From: an uncultured Dorea sp. | GTDB taxonomy: Bacteria; Bacillota; Clostridia; Lachnospirales; Lachnospiraceae | Direction of reading: 5' to 3' | Length of the DNA stretch: 64,000 nucleotides | Assembly (NCBI GenBank): GCA_910580235.1 | Contig: CAJTVU010000005.1 | Location: 1-64,000 of the forward strand | Shown here: one piece after another, positions 1 through 7,380 of the stretch | Numbering within the stretch: position 1 is the first letter of the stretch | Layout of the letters: each line of letters opens with the position of its first letter | Notes under the pieces: model-generated | Database searches by the model: none | The model's input: the letters and a program-made list of their open reading frames with translations, nothing else | Told to the model about the DNA's origin: nothing | Translations under genes and position numbers: made by a program

Positions 1-75
1 ATTTGAACCCTCGCGCCGGTTGCCCGACCTACACCCTTAGCAGGGGCGCCTCTTCAGCCTCTTGAGTATTTCTCC
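1..75 (-). tRNA. tRNA-Ser (anticodon GCT), 3' end cut by window edge
   Basis: Read on the minus strand, the sequence begins GGAGAAATACTCAAG, followed by a D-arm and an anticodon loop CTGCTAA giving anticodon GCU (serine AGC/AGU codons). A long variable arm and the GGGTTCAAAT T-loop follow. The 3' acceptor strand lies outside the window. The class II shape with a long variable arm fits tRNA-Ser. It lies downstream of and in the same direction as the plsC gene. Confidence 0.9.
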
Positions 76-143
76 AGCAAAGGTATTATACTAAACCTGC
101 TTCCTGTTTGTCAATGCTTATCTCTCGTTTTCTTTGATATTCT

Positions 144-854
144 CTAAATATTCTTATCGATCGTCTCCTGGATCTTCTTTTGTACGGTTCCCGCTATCTC
201 GCTCGTCTTCATATCTTTATATTCGTCATACTCCATAGGAGGCAAAAAATGTACCTGCACATTTACAGGGCTTATTGTATTGGTGTCAAAAGGCTTGAAA
301 GAATCAATGAGCGCTACCGGGACAATCGGGCATTTTGCCATAGTCGCTGCTTTGAAGCTGCCTCCTTTGAACTCTCCTGCCTGATTCCCATTCCTGGAGC
401 GTGTCCCTTCCGGGAAGATAATATAATTCCTTCCCTTTTTTACCTCCTTTGACACATCTATGATAACCTGCATCGCCTGCCGTACATCTGAACGATCAAG
501 AAGATAGCCTTTCATACATGCAATAACCTGTTTTAAGAACTGGATGTCTTTAATCTCTTTCTTCGCCACAACGGAAACCGGGGTTGGGCATGCTTCCACA
601 ATTGCCAGCACGTCATACAGCCCCTGATGGTTCGGAAAGAACATGAATCCATTTTCTTTCGGTATATTCTTTTCCCCGTAGACGTCAATATGTACATTTC
701 CGCCTTTGTTCGCCCTCTTTACAATAAACCGGAGCATCCTGTAGTGCTGCTCTTCCGTATATTTATCCACATGTGCGGCATAATAGCACAACCTGCACCA
801 CATGAAGGGGACGAGAAGGATGTTCCGAAATACCATTAATAAAATTCTCTTCAT
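144..854 (-). CDS. plsC: 1-acyl-sn-glycerol-3-phosphate acyltransferase (PlsC family)
   Basis: This 236-residue membrane-associated enzyme transfers an acyl group to lysophosphatidic acid, giving phosphatidic acid for phospholipid synthesis. The catalytic NHQGLYD (H-X4-D) motif lies near residue 77 and FPEGTRSR near residue 148. Both are diagnostic of the PlsC/LPLAT family. A hydrophobic N-terminal stretch would anchor it to the membrane. Its ATG overlaps the stop of the fumarase beta-subunit gene by 4 bases (ATGA), so the two are translationally coupled even though their functions are unrelated. Substrate choice within the LPLAT family is inferred. Confidence 0.9.
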   Translation of the reverse strand: MKRILLMVFRNILLVPFMWCRLCYYAAHVDKYTEEQHYRMLRFIVKRANKGGNVHIDVYGEKNIPKENGFMFFPNHQGLYDVLAIVEACPTPVSVVAKKEIKDIQFLKQVIACMKGYLLDRSDVRQAMQVIIDVSKEVKKGRNYIIFPEGTRSRNGNQAGEFKGGSFKAATMAKCPIVPVALIDSFKPFDTNTISPVNVQVHFLPPMEYDEYKDMKTSEIAGTVQKKIQETIDKNI

Positions 855-1402
855 AGCGTCTGATACTCCTTTACCGCTGTTTCATATAGATTATTGCCTT
901 CGCAGTCCACCACTACAATGACCGGGAAATCCTTTACCGTTAACCTTCGTACCGCCTCGGCCCCTAAGTCCTCATAAGCCACGATCTCCGAAGATATGAT
1001 GCATTTAGAGAGCAAGGCTCCTGCTCCGCCGACCGCCGCCATGTAAACACTTTCATTTCTTATGATCGCCTCCAGCACTTGCGGGCTTCTCTTTCCTTTC
1101 CCAATCATAGCGCTAAGCCCCATATCAAGAAGCCTTGGGGTATATTTATCCATGCGGCTTGCTGTCGTAGGCCCTGCCGATCCGATAGGGCGCCCTTCTC
1201 TTGCCGGGGACGGCCCCATATAGTAAATGGTCTGATCCGCTACATCTAAAGGAAGAGGCTCCCCCTTTTCCAGCGCCTCGTCCATACGCCTGTGCGCCGC
1301 ATCGCGAGCAGTATAGATATCTCCAGTTATATAGACATAGTCTCCCGCCCGCAAAGTCCGGGAAATGTCCTTTGTAATCGGTGTCTCAATATGCCTGTCC
1401 AA
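851..1402 (-). CDS. Class I fumarate hydratase, beta subunit (C-terminal half)
   Basis: This 183-residue protein matches the C-terminal domain of iron-sulfur fumarases and L-tartrate dehydratases (FumA/TtdB type). In Clostridia this is a separate subunit. The motif GPTTASRMDKYT and a downstream IGKGKRS segment are conserved family features. With the alpha subunit encoded 12 bases upstream it should form a heterodimer converting fumarate and malate. Fumarase and tartrate dehydratase cannot be separated from sequence alone. Fumarase is the more likely role in an anaerobe with a partial reductive TCA branch. Confidence 0.88.
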   Translation of the reverse strand: MDRHIETPITKDISRTLRAGDYVYITGDIYTARDAAHRRMDEALEKGEPLPLDVADQTIYYMGPSPAREGRPIGSAGPTTASRMDKYTPRLLDMGLSAMIGKGKRSPQVLEAIIRNESVYMAAVGGAGALLSKCIISSEIVAYEDLGAEAVRRLTVKDFPVIVVVDCEGNNLYETAVKEYQTL

Positions 1403-1414
1403 TCTTGCTCCTCC

Positions 1415-2257
1415 TTATATCTCCCTCGTAATATGCCGGTTTACATGACAGCAGATATTTATCCCTACCGGAAGTCCTGCTATATGTGTCGGATACGTAT
1501 TAATATTTACTGCCAACGCCGTGACTGTTCCTCCAAGGCCTCCCGGACCGATACCAAGCCTGTTGATCTTCTCCAGCATTTCCTCTTCTAGCTCCCGTAC
1601 CCATGGGACATCTTCGTGAAGGCCGACCTCCCGCGTCAGCGCTTCTTTAGCCATGAGCGCGCACTTCTCAAACGTACCTCCCACGCCCACGCCTATCACC
1701 ATGGGCGGGCAAGCATTAGGCCCCGCGTCTCTGACCGCCGTAAGAATGGCATCCTTTACGCCTTCAATACCGTCTGCCGGCTTTAACATGAAGACACGGC
1801 TCATATTCTCGCTGCCAAAGCCTTTGGGAGCGACTTTTATCCTGACCTTGCCGCCTTCCACAATCTGATAGTGGATGACTGCCGGAGTATTATCTTTCGT
1901 ATTTTCCCGTATAATCGGGTCTCCTACGACAGATTTGCGAAGGCAGCCTTCTCTATATCCCTGGCGCACCCCTTCATTTACCGCTTCCTCAAGGCTTCCT
2001 CCTGTAAAATGCACCTCTTGGCCCACTTCCAGGAAAATAACTGCCATCCCTGTGTCCTGGCAGATCGGGATCATCTCTTCCCTGGCAATCTTCAGATTTT
2101 CCTGAAGCTGCATAAGAATCTGCTTTCCCAGAGGGGCTTCCTCCCTGTCGGCCGCATGCCGCATAGCGTTGTCCATGTCCTCTGACAGACAATGGTTCGC
2201 CTCTATACACATTTCTTTTACACTTCTTGTAATCTCCTGTACGTCTATTGTCCGCAT
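1415..2257 (-). CDS. Class I fumarate hydratase, alpha subunit (Fe-S domain)
   Basis: This 280-residue protein corresponds to the N-terminal, [4Fe-4S]-binding half of class I fumarases. Conserved cysteines are visible in CQDTGMAVIF (about residue 65), NACPPMVIGVGVGGT (about residue 181) and the GTFEKCALMAK stretch, which are the usual cluster ligands. It is first in a leftward operon fumarase alpha - fumarase beta - plsC. The start at 2257 follows a GAGGGG ribosome site. The cluster makes the enzyme oxygen-sensitive, which fits an obligate anaerobe. Tartrate dehydratase activity is the alternative. Confidence 0.9.
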   Translation of the reverse strand: MRTIDVQEITRSVKEMCIEANHCLSEDMDNAMRHAADREEAPLGKQILMQLQENLKIAREEMIPICQDTGMAVIFLEVGQEVHFTGGSLEEAVNEGVRQGYREGCLRKSVVGDPIIRENTKDNTPAVIHYQIVEGGKVRIKVAPKGFGSENMSRVFMLKPADGIEGVKDAILTAVRDAGPNACPPMVIGVGVGGTFEKCALMAKEALTREVGLHEDVPWVRELEEEMLEKINRLGIGPGGLGGTVTALAVNINTYPTHIAGLPVGINICCHVNRHITREI

Positions 2258-2342
2258 GTCTGCTTTCCCCTCTCTTTGTTCTTTTTAGTATAACCGGATT
2301 AGGTGAGAAATGCAAATTTGGAATCTTTTTTCATATTTCGTG

Positions 2343-2402
2343 TTGACATTCGTCAGATCCTATGGTTTAATACATATATAGTTAATTACTAAAGTAACTA
2401 AC
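2343..2402 (+). promoter_or_regulatory. Promoter and palindromic operator of the GntR-ABC operon
   Basis: TTGACA (2343-2348) is separated by 17 bases from TTTAAT (2366-2371), a good sigma-A promoter. Just downstream at 2381-2402 lies the imperfect 22-bp palindrome GTTAATTACTAAAGTAACTAAC. It sits between the start point and the GntR start codon, where autorepression by the YtrA-type regulator would be expected. The assignment of regulator to site is inferred. Confidence 0.7.
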
Positions 2403-2423
2403 CAGATAAGCAAGGAGGGTTTC

Positions 2424-2792
2424 ATGAAGTTTGAGCTAAACCAAGAAAAGCCTATATTTCTTCAAATTGCCGAAGGCATCGAGGACGGCATACTGACAGA
2501 CGTCTTCCCCGAAGGCGGCCAGATACCGTCTATTACAGATTTTTCTGTCAACTATAAGATTAACCCGGCAACAGCCCTTAAAGGCATCAACCTGTTAGTG
2601 GATGAAGAGATCCTATTTAAAAAAAGAGGTGTTGGAATGTTTGTATCAGAAGGAGCCGTCAGAAAGCTGAAGATAAAACGGCAGGATCAATTTTATAATA
2701 ATTACATTGGAAAACTGATTGAAGAGGCAAAAAGGCTTGGATTCACCAGTGAAGATATTATTGCTATGATAGAAAGGGGATTTGCACAATGA
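2424..2792 (+). CDS. GntR-family transcriptional regulator, YtrA subfamily
   Basis: This 122-residue protein has an N-terminal winged helix of GntR type (IFLQIAEGIEDGIL, then PSITDFSVNYKINPATALK) and only a short C-terminal tail. That short tail is the hallmark of the YtrA subfamily, whose members lack a large effector domain and control adjacent ABC transporters. The start follows AGGAGGG. Its stop overlaps the ATPase start by 4 bases, so regulator and transporter are coupled. In Bacillus such operons respond to cell-envelope-active antibiotics. The signal here is not evident. Confidence 0.9.
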   Translation: MKFELNQEKPIFLQIAEGIEDGILTDVFPEGGQIPSITDFSVNYKINPATALKGINLLVDEEILFKKRGVGMFVSEGAVRKLKIKRQDQFYNNYIGKLIEEAKRLGFTSEDIIAMIERGFAQ

Positions 2793-3637
2793 AGATGATA
2801 GAAGTAAAGGACTTATCAAAAGATTTTGGAGATGTACAGGCGCTCTCCCACGTAAATCTGAATTTTGAGGAAAATACAATATACGGGCTTCTTGGAAGAA
2901 ACGGCGCCGGAAAATCTACCCTTCTTAATATCATCAATAACCGGTTGTTCCCAAGCAGCGGGAGCGTTGAATTCGACGGTGCGGCCGTTACAGAAAATCC
3001 CAAAAGCCTGTCCCAGTTCTATCTTGCGAATGAGGATAATCTTTATCCTGAAGGAATGACTGTAAAAAATGCCTTTAAGTGGAGCAAGGAATTCTACCCG
3101 GGCTTTGATACAAATTATGCATATAAGCTGTGCGGATTATTCGAACTGTCTCCTAAAAAGAAAATTAAGAAACTCTCCACCGGCTATCGGTCCATTTTCA
3201 GAAATATTGTAGCCCTTTCCGTGAACGTGCCTTTTGTATTCCTTGACGAGCCTGTCCTTGGGCTGGACGCCTACCACAGAGAGCTCTTTTATAAAATACT
3301 CATTGAGAAATATGCAGAAAGGCCATTTACGGCTGTTATTTCCACACATTTGATCGAGGAAGTGGCCGGCGTGCTGGAGAGAATAATCATCATTAAAGAC
3401 GGGAATATCATCCGAAATACTTCTGCGGAAGAACTATTGCAGGCTGGCTACTGTATTTCCGGATCGGCGGCTCTGGTAGACGATTATACAAAAGGGCGCG
3501 CGCTGATCGGATGCGATACTCTTGGAGGGCTGAAGACCGCCTATGTTATTGGAAAGCCCGACGGCGCCATACCAGATGGGCTGGAAGTAGGAAATATGGA
3601 TCTACAGAAGCTCTTTATTCAATTAACAAGCGCTTAG
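2789..3637 (+). CDS. ABC transporter ATP-binding protein (YtrB-like)
   Basis: This is a 282-residue ATPase subunit. The Walker A motif GRNGAGKST is near residue 36 and Walker B FVFLDEP near residue 150. A switch histidine follows in STH. The signature motif is degenerate, LSTGY instead of LSGGQ, which is common in this YtrB-like group. The last 70 residues form a less conserved accessory tail. It is translationally coupled to the GntR gene and followed 12 bases later by the permease, so the three form one unit. Substrate unknown; peptide antibiotic or envelope stress export is the usual inference. Confidence 0.88.
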   Translation: MKMIEVKDLSKDFGDVQALSHVNLNFEENTIYGLLGRNGAGKSTLLNIINNRLFPSSGSVEFDGAAVTENPKSLSQFYLANEDNLYPEGMTVKNAFKWSKEFYPGFDTNYAYKLCGLFELSPKKKIKKLSTGYRSIFRNIVALSVNVPFVFLDEPVLGLDAYHRELFYKILIEKYAERPFTAVISTHLIEEVAGVLERIIIIKDGNIIRNTSAEELLQAGYCISGSAALVDDYTKGRALIGCDTLGGLKTAYVIGKPDGAIPDGLEVGNMDLQKLFIQLTSA

Positions 3638-3649
3638 GAGGTAAATGCT

Positions 3650-4390
3650 ATGAAAAAAATGTTGAAATATCAAATATATGATTCCAGAAAATCCCTGCTC
3701 ATATATGCTTTTGTCATGATCGTCCTTTTCACGGTCTCCGGGATTTTAGCGGCATCAGACGCGGACTATTTTGCCATGAGCGGAACAGAATTATCCACTT
3801 TTATCTTCTTCTTTGTCGTGGGAATCTGCATTTACAAAGAGCATTGGCTGATGGGAATGCAGAATGGCATCCCCCGCGCACAGTTTTTTAAGAGCTGCCT
3901 TTCTGTGGGAATCTTCTTCGGCATCATCGGATCTCTGTTTGATCTTCTTCTCACGAAAATCTTCAAAGGTATATTTAGCGGCTTATCTAATTTTGATATA
4001 GAAAGTTTTATTGAAATGCTGTATTATGAATACTTTGATGGATTGAGCAGTTTTTCAAGCGCGGCTGTTAACATCATCTTTTCCTTTATGTCGATCGTTA
4101 CGCTTTTTCTTATGGGAATGCTTATTGCCGCAATCTACTGCCGGATACCAAAAAAGATAAAGACGGCTTTTGCTATCGCACTGCCAATTTCAATTTTTGT
4201 CGTACTGCCGATTTTAGCCACGTTTTTTCCAGGGCTTTCTACAAAAGCCATAATTACTTTCCTTCGCATCATGGGATTAGCTGAAGGGGCGCAGAATCCA
4301 CTCACCGGATGCGTGACAATGGCCATTCTATGCATAATCCTCGCCCTTGGCTGCTATGGGCTGCTGCGGAAGACAGAAGTGCAAAATTAA
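3650..4390 (+). CDS. ABC transporter membrane subunit, ABC-2-like
   Basis: A 246-residue integral membrane protein with about six hydrophobic segments, for example residues 17-34, 48-60, 82-105, 138-165, 172-192 and 220-240. There is no sequence motif beyond the membrane topology. Its place directly after the YtrB-like ATPase, with an AGGAGG site 6 bases before the ATG, makes it the permease of that transporter. The gene ends ahead of a strong bidirectional terminator. Confidence 0.75.
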   Translation: MKKMLKYQIYDSRKSLLIYAFVMIVLFTVSGILAASDADYFAMSGTELSTFIFFFVVGICIYKEHWLMGMQNGIPRAQFFKSCLSVGIFFGIIGSLFDLLLTKIFKGIFSGLSNFDIESFIEMLYYEYFDGLSSFSSAAVNIIFSFMSIVTLFLMGMLIAAIYCRIPKKIKTAFAIALPISIFVVLPILATFFPGLSTKAIITFLRIMGLAEGAQNPLTGCVTMAILCIILALGCYGLLRKTEVQN

Positions 4391-4432
4391 AGTGGGGACA
4401 CCCCTTTTACCAAAAAGGGACACGCGTTTATT

Positions 4433-4477
4433 AAAAAGGGGACGTACGCTTTTGCGGAAAGCGTACGTCCCCTTTTT
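4433..4477. terminator. Bidirectional intrinsic terminator, 20-bp perfect stem
   Basis: The left arm 4433-4452 and right arm 4458-4477 are perfect complements (AAAAAGGGGACGTACGCTTT with its reverse complement) around a 5-base loop. A/T runs flank both sides, so it can end transcription from the ABC operon on the plus strand and the DUF4173 gene on the minus strand. A weaker GGGGACACCCC hairpin sits just upstream (4394-4404). The GGGGAC core recurs at other gene ends in this window. Confidence 0.85.
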
Positions 4478-6008
4478 AATAATTCCAATAATCTTCGTAT
4501 TGTGCATATTCTTTATGTTCTTCCAGCCATTTATCTGCCACCAGCTTCGCGCGGATCCTGGAATAATTAGCTTTTCTGAAATAAAGTCCTTCGTTTTCTT
4601 CGGAAATATTGTGAAAGTAATTGTATACATTCCATTTTGTGCGCTCTTTTGAATAATCATATTTGTCCGCGCACCGAAGATTTTCCACATCCACCTTTGC
4701 GATTTCCGGCGCGGCATCATCTGACAGCTGATATAAATAATAATGGAATTGTTCTCGTGTCATATTCTCTGTATGGGCAATATTATATTTTGCCACGACT
4801 GCGTCTGGCCTTAAGAATGAAAGTACGATATACAGTATTCCAACTACTGCCACAATGTATTGGAACAATGGGAATCTCTTCTTGTATATGCTCACGATCA
4901 CTCCAGACATTATAAGTGTTAATACGATCAGGAACCATATGACCAGTATTCTAAGAAATGTCAGATGGTATACCTTCACATATAACAGTATGCGGTATGC
5001 AGCGGACGCTATCATGATGAACGTACATCCCGACACGATCGTAAGGACGATCTTAAGAACAATATTTTCTGAGAAAATATACATGCAAAGAAGCACCATA
5101 ATAAAATTGATAAAGCTTACAAACAAAAGCTCCCAGAAGCCTCCCCTGGCATATTCGGCATATGTTACATTATCTGGCAGCCCCGCGCTTATTCCAATAA
5201 AAAGATACATAATCTGAATAAGGCAATAGATAAGGTAAATGGATGTCACGATACTTGTAAATGTAATCCCAATGATAGGATTATAATATTTTAGCTTTCT
5301 CTCTCGGCCTTCCGGGAAATTATATTTACATAATGCGCTGAAAAATGCATAGCTTAAAGTGAATCCCATAACGATCATAAATGCAATCCCAAAGATTGTA
5401 GAAAAATTAATATATTGCAATATCTCTCCAAATATCTTTGCAAACATTAAATCCGATTTCAAAAGGAGCGGCAACGTAATGCTTAAGATACCCAGGGCGA
5501 TAAGGATACCTATAACAATTGCCAGAAGCGTGTTGCGATTCTTATCATCCTTGTCCCTGCTAAATTCTTTCGTACCGTGCCAGTAAGGGTATGGAAGACA
5601 TTCGACCACTGTCCAGAGCAGAAGGAATATCCTCTTTAAGTACGCCGGGAAGTTCCAATTATAGTCGTTATAAAACTGATGGATCATAAACACAAAGAAC
5701 AGCAGGATAATCCCTGCCATATTGAAAAAATGCAGGAACCAGGAATCTGTAAGCGCGGTAGATATCCCAAGCAGCGCCATCCCTACGATATATGGGACAG
5801 AATGCTTCTGTATTTTATAATTGATCTTCTTCATAAAAAGCAAGGCAAACGTGATAGTAACTGCTACACAGAGCGGAAATGTGATCCCCGCCGTGTTTTT
5901 ATATAGGCAAAATGCAAAGATAAGCCCATACAAGAGACTTAAACCTCCAAAGTATCTGTAATTTTCCCTCATTTTCATGATTAATGGCTTTTCAGTTATT
6001 GTTTTCAT
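4476..6008 (-). CDS. Multi-pass membrane protein, DUF4173/DUF4153-like
   Basis: A 510-residue protein with about ten to eleven hydrophobic helices across roughly residues 20-400, followed by a soluble tail of about 100 residues rich in charged residues and ending DYWNY. The pattern fits the DUF4153/DUF4173 family, whose function is unknown. I chose the ATG at 6008 because GGGAGG lies 7 bases upstream. An in-frame ATG at 6023 precedes that ribosome site. It is last in a leftward group DUF2975 - HTH - DUF4173. The final codon overlaps the terminator stem. Confidence 0.75.
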   Translation of the reverse strand: MKTITEKPLIMKMRENYRYFGGLSLLYGLIFAFCLYKNTAGITFPLCVAVTITFALLFMKKINYKIQKHSVPYIVGMALLGISTALTDSWFLHFFNMAGIILLFFVFMIHQFYNDYNWNFPAYLKRIFLLLWTVVECLPYPYWHGTKEFSRDKDDKNRNTLLAIVIGILIALGILSITLPLLLKSDLMFAKIFGEILQYINFSTIFGIAFMIVMGFTLSYAFFSALCKYNFPEGRERKLKYYNPIIGITFTSIVTSIYLIYCLIQIMYLFIGISAGLPDNVTYAEYARGGFWELLFVSFINFIMVLLCMYIFSENIVLKIVLTIVSGCTFIMIASAAYRILLYVKVYHLTFLRILVIWFLIVLTLIMSGVIVSIYKKRFPLFQYIVAVVGILYIVLSFLRPDAVVAKYNIAHTENMTREQFHYYLYQLSDDAAPEIAKVDVENLRCADKYDYSKERTKWNVYNYFHNISEENEGLYFRKANYSRIRAKLVADKWLEEHKEYAQYEDYWNY

Positions 6009-6026
6009 ATAATATCCTCCCATTTT

Positions 6027-6239
6027 TTATTCTTCATCTGACTCATACTGTAAAATATCTCCTGGCTGACAGTCCAACTCTTTACAAATGGCTCCCAAAG
6101 TTGAGAACCGTACCGCTTTAGCTTTATTATTCTTCAATATAGATAAATTTGCCGGTGTAATATCCACCTTGCCTGCCAATTCTACCAACCCTATTTTCCT
6201 CTGTGTCATCATGACATCCAGATTAATCTTTATCCCCAC
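6027..6239 (-). CDS. Small XRE/Cro-C1-type helix-turn-helix regulator (YozG-like)
   Basis: This 70-residue protein is essentially one HTH domain: VELAGKVDITPANLSILKN is the recognition region and FSTLGAICKELDCQPGDILQY the family's C-terminal signature. Such mini-regulators are commonly paired with a DUF2975 membrane protein, as here, where the DUF2975 gene lies 12 bases upstream. The start is a GTG at 6239 after a GGGGG ribosome site. It may be controlled by, or signal to, the membrane partner; that is inference from conserved pairing. Confidence 0.88.
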   Translation of the reverse strand: MGIKINLDVMMTQRKIGLVELAGKVDITPANLSILKNNKAKAVRFSTLGAICKELDCQPGDILQYESDEE

Positions 6240-6251
6240 AATGACACCCCC

Positions 6252-6701
6252 TTATATCGTCAGATCGTTCTCTTCCTTATAGCTGACCGCCTGAGCAAAT
6301 ACATACGACAGTACCTGGCTGAACAGAGCCGCAATAAAAAATGTAAGAACGATTACGCCTGTGGCCGGAGTAGGAAGAATAAAAAGCTTTACTAAAAATG
6401 CCACTGCAATACACATGCTTGACAGCGCCATAATATTCAGGCTTGACACATTTTCACGCACAAAGCAAGATTTCTCTTTCACCGTCCGCATAATCTTCCT
6501 AAGACGGCTGATAATTATAATTCCGAAAACTCCTGAAATCCCGAAAATGGCCAACATAAAAAAATAATACTCATAAATCGCTACAGAATAATATTTTCCA
6601 AGAAGCTTAAGGCTTACCGGAAGTGTGATAAATATAAGCAGCCCTCCAAAAAACATAATATCTAATATGAATTTCGTAAACTTTATAAGTTTTTCATTCA
6701 T
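6252..6701 (-). CDS. DUF2975 membrane protein
   Basis: A 149-residue protein with four predicted transmembrane helices (about residues 12-35, 45-65, 90-108 and 118-140). Length and topology match DUF2975, a family almost always next to a 70-residue YozG-like HTH protein, which is found here immediately downstream. Biochemical function is unknown. It heads the leftward three-gene membrane group. Confidence 0.78.
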   Translation of the reverse strand: MNEKLIKFTKFILDIMFFGGLLIFITLPVSLKLLGKYYSVAIYEYYFFMLAIFGISGVFGIIIISRLRKIMRTVKEKSCFVRENVSSLNIMALSSMCIAVAFLVKLFILPTPATGVIVLTFFIAALFSQVLSYVFAQAVSYKEENDLTI

Positions 6702-6872
6702 ACTATATCCACCTTTTTCCTTTTTGTTTTTTATACTGTATCACATTTATTATCGAATTACAATATATATTTATTGTTTTTCAATAAAAATTATAAAATC
6801 CTCCCAGGTCGCCCTATATTATGATAAAATATTACTTAAATACTATCAGATACGAACGGAGGTTACATAATT

Positions 6873-7334
6873 ATGAATACGAATATTGATATGGAAAAGC
6901 TACAAGAAGATGCTGTCAGAGTATTTACTACAGGATTTGCATGTTCGGAATCTGTGATAGTCACAGTAAGAGAAGCGTTGGGGCTTGATATTCCTGACAG
7001 TGCGATCGCCATGAGCTCAGGCTTCCCTTGGGGGCTCGGAGGAGGAGGCTGTCTGTGCGGCGCAGTGGCTGGAGGCACGATGTGTATTGGGTTCGTATAT
7101 GGGAGGACAGTGGCCGGAGATCCGAAAAATGCCAGATGTTTTGAACTTACGAATGAATTTCACGATAAGTTTAAGGAAAAATTCGGCGCAACTTGCTGTG
7201 GAGAATTAATCAAAGAATTTCCTGACCGGGATGCGCCGGAACGCAAATGTCGTTGCATTGATTTCGTAAAGTTTGCCGTAACTACAGTCGCAGAAATCCT
7301 AATCCGCGAACATGCTAAAGATGAGACAGATTAA
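6873..7334 (+). CDS. C-GCAxxG-C-C family (putative redox) protein
   Basis: This 153-residue protein carries the family hallmarks: FACSES near residue 27, GGGGCLCGAVAGG near residue 62, CCGEL near 110 and CRCIDFV near 130. The spaced cysteines are thought to bind a metal or undergo redox chemistry, but no reaction is established. There is no signal peptide. The ATG at 6873 has the CGGAGG site 13 bases upstream. It is a single-gene unit converging on gyrA with a shared terminator. Confidence 0.85.
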   Translation: MNTNIDMEKLQEDAVRVFTTGFACSESVIVTVREALGLDIPDSAIAMSSGFPWGLGGGGCLCGAVAGGTMCIGFVYGRTVAGDPKNARCFELTNEFHDKFKEKFGATCCGELIKEFPDRDAPERKCRCIDFVKFAVTTVAEILIREHAKDETD

Positions 7335-7337
7335 ATA

Positions 7338-7374
7338 AAAATATCTCCAGCCGTACGCAGGCTGGAGATATTTT
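7338..7374. terminator. Bidirectional terminator between the C-GCAxxG gene and gyrA
   Basis: A perfect 15-bp stem (7338-7352 with 7360-7374, AAAATATCTCCAGCC) encloses a 7-base loop, with A and T runs on the outer sides. It lies between two convergent genes and ends both. Confidence 0.88.
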
Positions 7375-7380
7375 ATCTCT